In this document: positions 1 to 8,900 of the stretch, piece after piece
Layout: each line of letters begins with the position of its first letter
Numbering within the stretch: the stretch's first letter is position 1
The notes under the pieces: generated by a model
What the model was told of the DNA's origin: nothing
Databases searched by the model: none
What the model saw: the letters and a program-made list of their open reading frames with translations, nothing else
Position numbers and translations under genes: made by a program
Source of the DNA: Thalassolituus maritimus
Lineage (GTDB): Bacteria; Pseudomonadota; Gammaproteobacteria; Pseudomonadales; Oceanobacteraceae
Direction: 5' to 3'
NCBI RefSeq assembly: GCF_900156675.1
Contig: NZ_FTOH01000004.1
Location: forward strand, 313,067-377,066
Length of the DNA: 64,000 bases

Positions 1-58
1 CCACCCATTCTTTGGTTTCCTGAGGATCTGCATCGTTCGTGTAGACCTGATCATCCAT
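1..58 (-). CDS. aceE: Pyruvate dehydrogenase E1 component, N-terminal fragment
   Basis: Only the first 19 codons lie in the window. They read MDDQVYTNDADPQETKEWV on the minus strand. The stretch ND-DP-ET-(K/R)-(E/D)-W matches the start of homodimeric AceE-type pyruvate dehydrogenase E1, the thiamine-diphosphate subunit that decarboxylates pyruvate in the pyruvate dehydrogenase complex. A GGAG Shine-Dalgarno sits about 8 bases upstream of the ATG (67-70 on the plus strand). The gene continues off the left edge, so domains cannot be checked. Identification rests on a short but characteristic N-terminus. Confidence 0.75.
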   Translation of the reverse strand, partial: MDDQVYTNDADPQETKEWV

Positions 59-500
59 TTGCTAGGCTCCTGACCTTGGGCATGTGCTGCTTTCAGTATA
101 GATAAAGTCTCGGAAAACACTCACTCGGGGCCGTAAAGAAATTCGAGGCTGGTCGCAAAACTCTCAACCAGCCCCCTATCATTTCCACGAATGTTGACGC
201 CCCCGTCACAAAGGTGACTATTTTGTCATTTAAGACTTTCACGAAAATATTGAGACATCGATATGTCCGTAGGGTTTCATCCTCGCCCAGTGACTCTTTT
301 TGTCCGGATTGATGAGCCCATCTTTACCAGTGTCCCTAAGCGACACTCCGAACAACATATTCCTTATAGAATCTAGGGTTGAATGCATGGAATTAGTTCA
401 AATAGTTCTAAGACACTTTACGTCAAGATAAGTAAACTCTCGGCCACTTAACATGCTGGCTACGCCAGTGCAGGGAATAACACTAAATCAGGCAGGACTT
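59..500. promoter_or_regulatory. Divergent intergenic region upstream of aceE, with an inverted repeat
   Basis: About 440 bases separate the divergently read aceE and the cytochrome peroxidase-like gene, so promoters for both must lie here. A 7-bp inverted repeat, GGCTGGT (147-153) and ACCAGCC (167-173) with a 13-base spacer, lies about 90 bases upstream of the aceE start and could be an operator or leader hairpin. A smaller GTCAC/GTGAC repeat sits near 207-220. No convincing sigma-70 promoter or PdhR-type operator was found by eye. Nothing else is supported in this stretch. Confidence 0.35.
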
Positions 501-2066
501 ATGCCCTTCAATGCGACCACTCTCCTATCAAAAATACTAATAATTATGCCAATGACGGCAGCCGTCAGCGGGTGTCTCTTCGACAACGATGGCAAAACCC
601 GTGAAGAAAAACTGGACCGCGATCTGAGTGCCGTCATAGCCAGTCAGAATCTGACCGGCGACCCGGCTTCCGGCCGATCTCTACCAGAAATTTCTGAGCC
701 AGAAGCTCAGCTGGGTATGAAGCTTTTCTTTTCTAAATCTCTCAGCGGAGACCAGGACACCGCTTGTGTCAGTTGTCACCACCCTGCCCTCGGCGGCGGC
801 GACGATCTCTCTCTGCCTATTGGTGTCGGTGCAGATCGTCCTGAATTACTAGGCCCAGGTCGTACCCATTCAGGCAGTACGCACCCAACCGTGCCGCGTA
901 ACGCCCCCACGACCTTTAACATTGCCCTGTGGGATCAGGTGCTTTTCCACGATGGGCGGGTAGAAAGTATCGGTAAAACAGCGGGAAGGAATGGTAATGA
1001 TGGTCAGGGAATCCGTACACCAGACAGTACATTTAATACTGCTGACGCAGACTCCGGCCTGACAATGAGCGCAGCACAGGCCCGCTTTCCTGTCACCTCT
1101 GCTGCCGAAATGCGTGGCCACACTTACGCGCCAGGTGACAACACAGTCATCCGCACCCGCCTCGAGCAACGCCTTCAGAATGTGGGTGACAGCCTGAACG
1201 AAGTAAATGTTGATCCAGATGGCGACAGCGTCAATAACTGGGTAAACGCCTTTGAGGAAGTCTACGATGCCACCGTTCCGGCAGAAGATATTATTACCTT
1301 CGAGCGGATCACGTCAGCTATCGCAGCGTATGAAAACTCACAGGTGTTTACCGACAACCGTTGGGCTGAGTACGTTGCCGGAGATACCGAAGCTCTGACT
1401 ATTGAAGAGAAAGCAGGGGCCTATCTTTTCTTTAATAGCGCTGAGGGCGGTGGCGCCGGCTGTTCTTCCTGTCACAGTGGTGACTTTTTCACCGACGAAG
1501 GCTTCCACAATATTGGTATGCCACAGATCGGCGAAGGTAAAGGAAACGGCGACAACACTCATGAAGATTTTGGCCGTATGCGCGAAACCGGCAACGAATC
1601 AGATCAGTTTGCTTTCCGCACACCGTCACTTCTGAATGTGGAGCATACGGGGCCGTTTGGACACGCCGGTGCCTATGACTCTCTGGAAGCCGTGGTGCGC
1701 CATCACCTGAATCCGACTCGAGCCGTTGATGACTACTTTTCGGCCGGTGGCGCCTGCGCCACTCTGGCTCAGAATGAAAGCGATGCCTCGTGTGAAGATT
1801 ATTCAGGTGGTTATGCCGAAGAGAACAGCCGCAAAGTGCTGACCGCACTTGAGGCTGAACAGGCAGCAGGGGCTTCATTGCTCATCAATACCGAGCTCAG
1901 CGACAGTCAGATAAATAATCTGGTGGCTTTTCTTGAAGCACTGACCGACCCGTGTCTTGAAGACAGCACCTGCCTGAGTCAGTGGATACCGCAAGACCTT
2001 GATGAGGAAGACGGTAACCGTCTGGAAATCATTGATCAGTACGAGTCGCAACTGCTGGCCAACTAA
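501..2066 (+). CDS. Di-haem cytochrome c peroxidase / MauG-family lipoprotein
   Basis: Two c-type haem sites are visible, CVSCH near residue 89 and CSSCH near residue 321 (numbered from the start at 501), in the two-domain arrangement of bacterial di-haem peroxidases and MauG-like proteins. The N-terminus has a hydrophobic stretch ending in VSGC, a lipobox, so the mature protein is predicted to be a lipoprotein acting in the periplasm. The start at 501 puts the lipobox Cys at residue 25. An upstream ATG at 453 is also open but has no ribosome site. At about 520 residues it is longer than classical CcpA (roughly 330-350), with the extra length around and after the second haem. Substrate is unknown: peroxide reduction or protein/small-molecule oxidation are both possible. 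It stands alone, with no mau or cyt maturation genes nearby. Confidence 0.8.
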   Translation: MPFNATTLLSKILIIMPMTAAVSGCLFDNDGKTREEKLDRDLSAVIASQNLTGDPASGRSLPEISEPEAQLGMKLFFSKSLSGDQDTACVSCHHPALGGGDDLSLPIGVGADRPELLGPGRTHSGSTHPTVPRNAPTTFNIALWDQVLFHDGRVESIGKTAGRNGNDGQGIRTPDSTFNTADADSGLTMSAAQARFPVTSAAEMRGHTYAPGDNTVIRTRLEQRLQNVGDSLNEVNVDPDGDSVNNWVNAFEEVYDATVPAEDIITFERITSAIAAYENSQVFTDNRWAEYVAGDTEALTIEEKAGAYLFFNSAEGGGAGCSSCHSGDFFTDEGFHNIGMPQIGEGKGNGDNTHEDFGRMRETGNESDQFAFRTPSLLNVEHTGPFGHAGAYDSLEAVVRHHLNPTRAVDDYFSAGGACATLAQNESDASCEDYSGGYAEENSRKVLTALEAEQAAGASLLINTELSDSQINNLVAFLEALTDPCLEDSTCLSQWIPQDLDEEDGNRLEIIDQYESQLLAN

Positions 2067-2091
2067 TACAGCGCACTCTGACTGATCGTAA

Positions 2092-2124
2092 AAGGCCGGA
2101 ACGTGCAGATCGCGTACCGGCCTT
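2092..2124 (+). terminator. Possible terminator after the di-haem peroxidase gene
   Basis: AAGGCCGG (2092-2099) and CCGGCCTT (2117-2124) form a perfect 8-bp GC-rich stem around a 17-base loop, 26 bases after the stop codon. There is no U-run after the stem, so intrinsic termination would be weak. It may instead protect the 3' end of the message. Confidence 0.45.
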
Positions 2125-2335
2125 CAGTTACCGGATCCGTGACTTTAAGCAAATAGAACATTTTGCGATTAAAAATAAAGGAACTAAATTTCTCAGTTAT
2201 AAATTTCTGCTCGAAACAGCCGCTATTTACCACCTGTAACATCACAGCCCTATCGCTCGAAACAATGCTGATTAATTCTGTTGAATTTGTGTAGCAAACG
2301 CTGCGCACCAAAGAATTTCAGCTACCGCGTATTTT

Positions 2336-2415
2336 TTGACAAGACCCCCTCCCCGTCTATCGTTTTAACCATGAGTGGCCCGAAAGGCTAACTCATTGTC
2401 TCCTTAAGGGACAAT
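2336..2415 (+). promoter_or_regulatory. Candidate promoter and leader hairpin of the chemosensory operon
   Basis: TTGACA (2336-2341) followed after 16 bases by TATCGT (2358-2363) is the best sigma-70-like promoter in the 430-base gap before the chemosensory operon. Just downstream, ATTGTC (2395-2400) and GACAAT (2410-2415) pair around CCTTAAGG to give an 8-bp hairpin or a palindromic operator. No FliA-type (sigma-28) promoter was seen, which argues weakly against co-regulation with flagella. The rest of the 2067-2496 gap shows no gene. Confidence 0.4.
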
Positions 2416-2496
2416 TAACTATCCACTGGCCGTGCTGCACCACCTTCTGTCGGGAGGCTAGCGCTGCACCCCAATACCTGAAGCAGGATCACGAAC

Positions 2497-4410
2497 ATGG
2501 CACTTGTGAAAAAACCTCAGAACTCCAGCGCAAAAACCTCCGACAGTGCAGTCGACCCTAACGTCGCGAAAGAAGCCGAGGCGAAGCGCCGTCGTGCTCG
2601 CACTCTCGCCAAACAACAACAGGCAGCAGAACGCATTGCAGCGGCCACCGGGCAGCTATCATCCGGGATTACCGAAGCCGCAGCAGCCAGCCAACAACTG
2701 CAAAGCGCATCCGATCAGATCGCGGTAACGGCAGAAGAAACCAGCGGCGCCGCTCAGGAATCCCTGGCTGCGTTTAACCAGGTCAATGACTCTATTTCAT
2801 TGCAGCTGACCAATGCCGAAGGCTCTCGTAACCGGTGCGAAGAATTAACAGGTATCGTGTCTGACACCAGCGAAAAAATTGACAGCCTGGTCGCGAACGT
2901 CCGTGAGGCTGCCACTCGCCAATCGGCTTCAGTAGTGAAAGTGTCTGAGCTTGAAAAACAAGCAGCCAATATCGGCGACATCGTTAAAGCAGTTGTGCGC
3001 ATCGCCGACCAGACCAACCTTCTGGCGCTGAATGCAGCAATCGAAGCTGCCCGTGCAGGCAAGCACGGTAAAGGCTTTGCTGTCGTCGCAGACGAAGTGC
3101 GAACGCTTGCTGAGACCTCTGAAACCAGCGCGAATGAAATCCAGACTCTGGTGAAGCAAATTCAGCACGAGGTTAAGGGCATCGCCGAAGGTATTAAGAC
3201 GTCGTCTGAGCAGGTCGAGGTTGAAGTCGAAAAAGGTCATGTTATTCGCGAACAGCTTACTGGTATTCGCCGTAATATGTCGGAAATCATGGACGGAACC
3301 CAGGAAATCGCCAGCGGTGCATCCCAGTCCAGTATCGCAGCAAAACAGGCGCTCAAGGGCATCGAAGACATTGCCACTGCGGCAGAAGAACAATCTGCGG
3401 CGGCTGAAGAATCAGCCAAGACAGTCAACGAACAGAGCCAGGCTCTGAGTGAGTGTGAGCGAGCATCCCAGAGCCTCTTTGATCTTGCTGATGACCTGCG
3501 AAATTCAACAGACGTTGCAAAGAGTGCCGAAGAAGTCGCGTCCAGCGCCGAAGAGCTCTCTTCTGCGGTGCAGGAAATTAATCGTGCATCCACCCAAATC
3601 ATGACAGCGATTGAGCAGATTCGACTTGGATCACAAACCGCCGCTGCTGCGACCGAAGAATCTTCGGCCGCGATCAATCAGATCGAACGCGGTCTGGAGA
3701 TAGCTCAGGAGCGAGCCACTCGCAGTCAAAGTCAGATAGCCGAAATTAAAGAATCATTAGCGACCAACAAAACGTCAGTGGATGAACTGATACATGGTAT
3801 TGGCGCATCGGTTGAAGCCACTCAGAACAGTATTAAACAGGTACGTGATCTCGAGACTGTATCCCGACGTATAGACAAAATCGTAGAAGCCATTGCGATG
3901 GTATCGATTCAGACCAACATGCTTGCTGTGAACGGCTCGATTGAAGCTGCACGGGCCGGTGAATTTGGCAAAGGTTTTGTTGTAGTTGCTACCGACATAC
4001 GAAACCTGGCCCGCGATTCTGCTGAGAATGCCGATCGCATCAAAGACCTGGTGAAGTCCGTGCAGGATCAGATATTTGCCGTCGGAACAGACCTTGATGA
4101 AATTGTAGAAGCAGCGATAGAGGAAACAGAAAAGGCCAAAACATCAACCTCCAACCTGACGCGTATTGAGAAAGAAATCCTCGTAGTAGAAACAGGCTCC
4201 GATGAAATTCTGAAAGCATCTAACGATATTTCCTCCGCGATTCTGCAGGTGAAAAACGGGTCTGAACAAATCGCGGCCGCCTCAGAAGAAGCAGAAAAAG
4301 CCGCAGACGAAGCTGCCAGTGCTGCAGAGCAACAGTCCCGTGGTGCCGATGAGCTTGCCTCCGCTATTGAAGAGATTGCGTCGCTTGCTGATGAACTCCA
4401 GAGCGTCTGA
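2497..4410 (+). CDS. Soluble methyl-accepting chemotaxis protein with two signalling tips
   Basis: This 637-residue protein has no signal peptide and no membrane segment. It is almost entirely Ala/Glu/Ser-rich coiled coil and contains the conserved receptor hairpin tip twice: about 173-207 ([20 protein letters not shown]...) and about 473-512 ([20 protein letters not shown]...). The second tip departs from consensus (VNGSIEA for MNAAIEA). Tips bind CheA and CheW, so one molecule could engage two baseplates or fold back. Double-signalling-domain soluble receptors are known, for example DosM of Vibrio cholerae cytoplasmic cluster I arrays. No ligand-binding domain is recognisable. AGGA lies about 9 bases before the ATG. 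It is the first gene of the operon and lies 11 bases before the triple-CheW gene. Confidence 0.9.
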   Translation: MALVKKPQNSSAKTSDSAVDPNVAKEAEAKRRRARTLAKQQQAAERIAAATGQLSSGITEAAAASQQLQSASDQIAVTAEETSGAAQESLAAFNQVNDSISLQLTNAEGSRNRCEELTGIVSDTSEKIDSLVANVREAATRQSASVVKVSELEKQAANIGDIVKAVVRIADQTNLLALNAAIEAARAGKHGKGFAVVADEVRTLAETSETSANEIQTLVKQIQHEVKGIAEGIKTSSEQVEVEVEKGHVIREQLTGIRRNMSEIMDGTQEIASGASQSSIAAKQALKGIEDIATAAEEQSAAAEESAKTVNEQSQALSECERASQSLFDLADDLRNSTDVAKSAEEVASSAEELSSAVQEINRASTQIMTAIEQIRLGSQTAAAATEESSAAINQIERGLEIAQERATRSQSQIAEIKESLATNKTSVDELIHGIGASVEATQNSIKQVRDLETVSRRIDKIVEAIAMVSIQTNMLAVNGSIEAARAGEFGKGFVVVATDIRNLARDSAENADRIKDLVKSVQDQIFAVGTDLDEIVEAAIEETEKAKTSTSNLTRIEKEILVVETGSDEILKASNDISSAILQVKNGSEQIAAASEEAEKAADEAASAAEQQSRGADELASAIEEIASLADELQSV

Positions 4411-4421
4411 GGTGAATAACT

Positions 4422-5975
4422 ATGAGCGCAGCCGAAGAAATAAACGAGCTGGACGAGCTGGATAATGACGAGCGCCAACAGTACGTCACCTTCCGTGTCG
4501 GAGATGAACTGTTCGCCGTAGAAATGAATCCAGTTCAGGAGATCATCAGGGTTCCGGATGTCGTCCGGGTGCCGTTAGCGCCACCGTCACTTTGTGGGCT
4601 GGCTAATTTACGCGGCAAAGTCCTTCCTATTCTGTCATTGCGTTACCTGTTTGGTATTCCGGATGCAGAAACCGACGAAGCAACGAGAGCCGTCGTTATC
4701 GATGTAGGCCAGCCATTGGGTTTCGTAGTTGACCGGGTGGCCAGTGTCATTGATTGCGATCCAACTCAACTGGAAGACGCTTCAAAAATTAAGTCGTCGG
4801 TAGATACGACGCTCCTTAAAGGCGTCATCAAAAACAGTGCGGCCAGTAGTATGGTCATGGTGGTCGATTTCAAGCAACTGATCGAGCATGAGTTTGCGCA
4901 TCTCGAACAACTGACCAACGAAAACAGCATGCTGTCGGATGGCTTAGTCGACGACAGTATGAATCAGGAAGAAGTAGAAGAAGAAAGTGATGAGATTCAG
5001 CTGGTAAGTTTCAGCGTAGACCGGCAGGAGTACGCCATCCATATCGATGACGTCAAAGAAATCGTGCAGATGCCAGAATCAATTACGAGTGTTCCCAGGT
5101 CTCCCCACCATATTCTCGGGCTGATGAACTTGCGTGATCAGCTGCTTCCCCTGGTAGACCTACGCACTATGTTCGCCCTGATGGATAAAGATCCTGACGA
5201 GAAAAGCCGGGTCATTGTGGTCACGTCAGGTGGCTATTTCCTCGGCATCGTTGTCGATAGTGTTAGCGAAGTTCTGAGAATAAATAAAGATACAGTAGAA
5301 GCACTGATTCCTGCTCTGGCCAAAGAAACTGAGCTTTCGGATATTACCGACATATGCCGACTGAACGACGGTGAAAGACTCGTATCCATCCTATCCATCG
5401 AACGTTTCTTTGATAGCGGAAACTTGCAGGAAACCATCAGCGAGTTAGCGGAGGAAAATATGCTTGAACAGGAAAACTCAGATCACGACTACAACGATGA
5501 TGATGTCGAAGACGATAATCAGGTCGTGGTGTTTAAGCTGAATAGTGAGGAATTCGCCGTACCGATCACCAGCATTCAGGAAATAGTGCGGATCCCGGAT
5601 GAACTCATCCGCGTACCTAAATCACCGGATTTTCTTGAAGGGGTTATCAATTTACGCGGCATTGTACTGCCGGTCGTCGACCTGCGCAGACGCCTGGAAA
5701 TCGAGAGCACTGAACGCTCTGAGCGTCAGCGCATCGTTGTATTCCTGATTCACGGAATCCGCACTGGCTTTATCGTCGACCAGGTCACAGAAGTTCTTCG
5801 CCTGCCAGATGGCTGCGTTGAGCCATCACCGAGAATTTCCGAGGAACACGGTGAAATATTCTCTGGCATGGCCAACCTTCGTGATAGCAAGCGCATGATT
5901 CAATTGATTGCTCCTGATGCTCTCATCGATCAGGAGTCGGTAGAACAACTGGAAAGTGCTGCTGGAGGAAACTGA
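4422..5975 (+). CDS. Triple CheW-domain scaffold protein
   Basis: Three consecutive CheW-like domains are visible, at about residues 20-160, 190-330 and 358-505. Each begins with a 'VxFxVxxxxFAVxxxxVQEIxRxPxxxxRVP' type strand pattern and carries an 'LRGxVLPVxDLR'-like core. The linkers are acidic (for example around 170-185 and 340-355). CheW couples receptors to the kinase CheA and is normally one domain of about 150-170 residues. A tandem triple is unusual and suggests a scaffold that spaces or multiplies contacts in the array, matching the double-tip receptor immediately upstream. No separate single CheW gene exists in this operon. GAGGTG precedes the ATG. Confidence 0.9.
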   Translation: MSAAEEINELDELDNDERQQYVTFRVGDELFAVEMNPVQEIIRVPDVVRVPLAPPSLCGLANLRGKVLPILSLRYLFGIPDAETDEATRAVVIDVGQPLGFVVDRVASVIDCDPTQLEDASKIKSSVDTTLLKGVIKNSAASSMVMVVDFKQLIEHEFAHLEQLTNENSMLSDGLVDDSMNQEEVEEESDEIQLVSFSVDRQEYAIHIDDVKEIVQMPESITSVPRSPHHILGLMNLRDQLLPLVDLRTMFALMDKDPDEKSRVIVVTSGGYFLGIVVDSVSEVLRINKDTVEALIPALAKETELSDITDICRLNDGERLVSILSIERFFDSGNLQETISELAEENMLEQENSDHDYNDDDVEDDNQVVVFKLNSEEFAVPITSIQEIVRIPDELIRVPKSPDFLEGVINLRGIVLPVVDLRRRLEIESTERSERQRIVVFLIHGIRTGFIVDQVTEVLRLPDGCVEPSPRISEEHGEIFSGMANLRDSKRMIQLIAPDALIDQESVEQLESAAGGN

Positions 5976-5979
5976 CACC

Positions 5980-7056
5980 ATGATAAAACTTCTGATTGTT
6001 GATGATTCTGCTCTGATGAGACGCCATCTGACACAATTATTTGAATCAGAGGGCGACTTCACCATCCGTCACGCGCGTAATGGTAACGAAGCCGTACAAA
6101 TGAACCGGGATTTCCAGCCCGATGTAGTAACACTGGATATTAATATGCCAGAAATGGACGGCATTTCAGCTCTATCGCTGATCATGGCGGAACGTCCAGT
6201 TCCGGTCATCATGCTGTCTTCACTCACTCAAAAAGGAGCCCTCGCCACATTCGAGGCCCTGAATCTTGGCGCCATCGACTTTGTGGCGAAACCCGGCGGT
6301 ACTATTTCTATGTCGCTGGACGATGTCGCCGCGGATCTGATAGGTAAAGTCAGATCAGCAACAAAGGCGAAGTTGAGATCAGGCTCTCAGACAAAACAGG
6401 CAGCCATACCGCCAACAAGTGCACCCAGAGCCCGAGCTGCACGCCCTGCCCCGGCAGTTCAGGGAAAAGCCACTGGCGTCAAAGACAAAGTCATTCTGAT
6501 CGGTGTCAGCACCGGCGGGCCACGAACCCTCGAAGATATTCTACCGGCGCTGCCCTCAGATCTGGCCGCCCCTATTGTCATCGCTCAACACATGCCCGCC
6601 AGCTTCACTAAATCGCTGGCTAGCCGTCTCGACCGCGCCTGCCAGATGTCAGTTGAAGAAGTGGATAAAGCCACACCTCTCAGCCCAGGAACTATTTACA
6701 TCGGACGAGGCAATGCCGATATCACAATTGCCATCCGCAACAGTCAGCTATACGCCCTGAGCAAACCCGAAGATAAAGAATACTTATGGCATCCATCAGT
6801 CGAACTCTTGGGTAAGTCTGCAATGCGCCACTGTGACCCCAAGAAAGTCATGGCCATTCTTCTTACCGGCATGGGACACGATGGGTCACGTGCATTTGCA
6901 GAACTACACCATAAAGGATCTCAGACCATTGCTGAAAGTTCGGAAACAGCCATTGTCTTCGGCATGCCTGCTGAGCTGATCGAACGCAGGGGGGCTGGAA
7001 AGGTGCTACCTGCTCACGCTATTGCCAATGAAATTATCAGATTCGCGTCTAATTAA
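5980..7056 (+). CDS. cheB: Chemotaxis protein-glutamate methylesterase CheB
   Basis: CheB removes methyl groups from (and deamidates) receptor glutamates as part of adaptation. The N-terminal receiver domain has the acidic pair in IVDDS and the phospho-acceptor Asp53 in LDINMPEMDG. A proline/alanine-rich linker (about 140-168) joins it to the methylesterase domain, where the catalytic triad is readable: Ser177 (GVSTGGP), His204 (IAQHMP) and Asp301 (TGMGHDG). Its 358 residues are normal for the family. The start at 5980 has GGAGG about 11 bases upstream; it follows the scaffold gene stop by 4 bases. Confidence 0.95.
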   Translation: MIKLLIVDDSALMRRHLTQLFESEGDFTIRHARNGNEAVQMNRDFQPDVVTLDINMPEMDGISALSLIMAERPVPVIMLSSLTQKGALATFEALNLGAIDFVAKPGGTISMSLDDVAADLIGKVRSATKAKLRSGSQTKQAAIPPTSAPRARAARPAPAVQGKATGVKDKVILIGVSTGGPRTLEDILPALPSDLAAPIVIAQHMPASFTKSLASRLDRACQMSVEEVDKATPLSPGTIYIGRGNADITIAIRNSQLYALSKPEDKEYLWHPSVELLGKSAMRHCDPKKVMAILLTGMGHDGSRAFAELHHKGSQTIAESSETAIVFGMPAELIERRGAGKVLPAHAIANEIIRFASN

Positions 7057-7068
7057 CCGGAGAATGTT

Positions 7069-7686
7069 ATGGCATTAAAAAAATCAAACACTACAGCACC
7101 GGAAGAGACGCAATCAAGCCAACGTGACTGCAGCGAAATCAGTAAGGATCTCATTTCAGAAGATCCATCGAAACGCCGTTGGGCGGCACGGGACATTGTT
7201 TCATGCGCCCATGCTTCGGTCATGCTTCTGGACCAACTGGAAGCAGAAAAAGATATGTCTGTTAAGCAGGTTATCCTGAGTTCTCTCACTCAGATTGGTG
7301 ACACTGAGGCAGTCAACGGCCTGGTTCGCTGCTTACGCACGGAGGATGTGAGCCTGCGAAATGAAGCCATTGAAGCTATGAAGCACCTGCCCAGGGAAGT
7401 AGCATCAATTATGGCCAGCTTACTCAATGACCCTGATCCGGATGTTCGTATTTTTGCGGTCAATATCCTCGAATCACTGTGCCATCCTGACGTAGAACAG
7501 TGGCTGATTGATGTCATCCGTGATGATGAGCACGTCAATGTATGTGCAACCGCAGTGGATCTTTTAGGTGAAGTAGGCAGCGAAAAATCAGAACCGGCAT
7601 TGTTAGCACTCAAAGAGCGTTTTACGGATGAACCCTACATCCAGTTTGCTGCAGACCTTGCCATCAAGAGAATCATCGGGAGCTGA
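7069..7686 (+). CDS. HEAT-repeat protein in the chemosensory operon
   Basis: 205 residues built of alpha-helical HEAT-like (PBS lyase HEAT-type) repeats. From about residue 24 the pattern 'DPSKRRWAARDIV', 'VKQVILSSLTQIGD', 'DVSLRNEAIEAMKHL', 'DPDVRIFAVNILESL' and 'HVNVCATAVDLLGEVG' repeats every 30 or so residues. No catalytic motif is present. HEAT solenoids are usually protein-binding scaffolds. It lies between cheB and cheR with short gaps, so it is very likely co-translated and may organise the adaptation enzymes or the array. The exact role is unknown. Confidence 0.8.
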   Translation: MALKKSNTTAPEETQSSQRDCSEISKDLISEDPSKRRWAARDIVSCAHASVMLLDQLEAEKDMSVKQVILSSLTQIGDTEAVNGLVRCLRTEDVSLRNEAIEAMKHLPREVASIMASLLNDPDPDVRIFAVNILESLCHPDVEQWLIDVIRDDEHVNVCATAVDLLGEVGSEKSEPALLALKERFTDEPYIQFAADLAIKRIIGS

Positions 7687-7689
7687 TAT

Positions 7690-8532
7690 ATGAGCGATCA
7701 ACTCATCAGCGACCAGGAGTTTGATAAGTTCGCTGAATTTTTCTACCGAAAGACCGGAATTAAGTTTGATAAGAGCAAGCGATACTTCGTCGATAAGCGC
7801 GTTGCTGAGAGAGTGAAAGCGACCGACTCCGAATCTTTCAGACACTATTTTACAACACTGAGATTTCAGGCCAGCGGTGAAGAGCTTCAGAAGCTGACTA
7901 ACCTGCTCACAGTTAATGAAACATACTTCATGCGTGAGGATTATCAGTTCCGTTGCCTCATTGATTCGATGCTACCCGATGTTATTACTCGCCATGACCC
8001 TAATAAGCCAATAAGAATCTGGTGTATCCCTTCATCGTCAGGCGAAGAGCCCTACTCCATCGCAATGTATCTCCTGGAAGAGTGGGATGGTATTGATAAA
8101 TGGGATGTTGAGCTTATTGCCTCAGATATCGACACACAGATACTTGAAACCGCTAAACGCGGTATTTACTCAGAACGCTCTATCCGCAACGTTCCCAGCA
8201 CATGGAAGCGTCGTTACTTCCGCGATGTTACCGGAGGGCAACAGGTGATTGAAGATATACGTGACGCCGTCGAGTTCACTCGTGTCAATCTGTCAGAGCC
8301 CGCTGATGTTCGTGCGATGCGGAACATCGATATTATTTTTTGCCGCAACCTGCTGATTTATTTCGACGATCTTTCACGAAAAGTCGCCGCTGAATATATG
8401 TTTGAAGCCCTGTCTCCCGGTGGCTATATCTGCCTTGGACACACCGAATCAATGGGACGTATCTCTCCACTTTATCGGGTCAAAAAATTCCCGGCAGCCA
8501 TCGTGTATCAACGACCACTGGAGGCAAAATAA
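7690..8532 (+). CDS. cheR: Chemotaxis receptor methyltransferase CheR
   Basis: CheR transfers methyl groups from S-adenosylmethionine to receptor glutamates. Diagnostic motifs are TVNETYFMRE (about 74-83), the SAM-binding segment RIWCIPSSSGEEPYSIAM (about 109-126) and IIFCRNLLIYF in the C-terminal half. At 280 residues it is full length. Compared with the usual 'SAGCSTGEEPYS' the SAM loop reads 'IPSSSGEEPYS', a conservative change. The stop codon overlaps the next ATG (TAATG), indicating translational coupling to cheY. Confidence 0.95.
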   Translation: MSDQLISDQEFDKFAEFFYRKTGIKFDKSKRYFVDKRVAERVKATDSESFRHYFTTLRFQASGEELQKLTNLLTVNETYFMREDYQFRCLIDSMLPDVITRHDPNKPIRIWCIPSSSGEEPYSIAMYLLEEWDGIDKWDVELIASDIDTQILETAKRGIYSERSIRNVPSTWKRRYFRDVTGGQQVIEDIRDAVEFTRVNLSEPADVRAMRNIDIIFCRNLLIYFDDLSRKVAAEYMFEALSPGGYICLGHTESMGRISPLYRVKKFPAAIVYQRPLEAK

Positions 8533-8900
8533 TGAAAGTTCTTATCGTAGATGATGCCAGCACAGTGCGTATGTATCACCGCAATGTACTTGAGGCCGCC
8601 GGATACGTTGTCGATGAAGCCGTCAATGGCCTCGAAGCTCTGGAAAAGGCTCTGGAGAATACGTTCGACCTCTACATAGTCGATATTAATATGCCGAAAA
8701 TGGATGGGTATGAGTTTCTTATGCAGCTCAGATCTGAAGATATCGATCAGGCACCCGCCATTATGGTGTCGACAGAGGCCGCCGAACTGGATCACACCAA
8801 GGCGTTCACCGCAGGCGCAAATCTTTATATGGTGAAGCCCATTAAACCCCTGCAGATGATGACCTACGTCCGTCTGCTCGTGGGAGAGGAAAGCGTATGA
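8532..8900 (+). CDS. CheY-like single-domain response regulator (first)
   Basis: A stand-alone receiver domain of 122 residues with Asp7/Asp8 in IVDDAS, phospho-acceptor Asp51 in IVDINMPKMDG, Thr81 and Lys102 in VKPIKP. It has no output domain and is expected to receive phosphate from the CheA encoded next. The start overlaps the cheR stop by one base and its stop overlaps the cheA start (ATGA). With no flagellar motor genes here its target is unknown. The receiver does not show whether it is an output regulator or a phosphate sink. Confidence 0.92.
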   Translation: MKVLIVDDASTVRMYHRNVLEAAGYVVDEAVNGLEALEKALENTFDLYIVDINMPKMDGYEFLMQLRSEDIDQAPAIMVSTEAAELDHTKAFTAGANLYMVKPIKPLQMMTYVRLLVGEESV

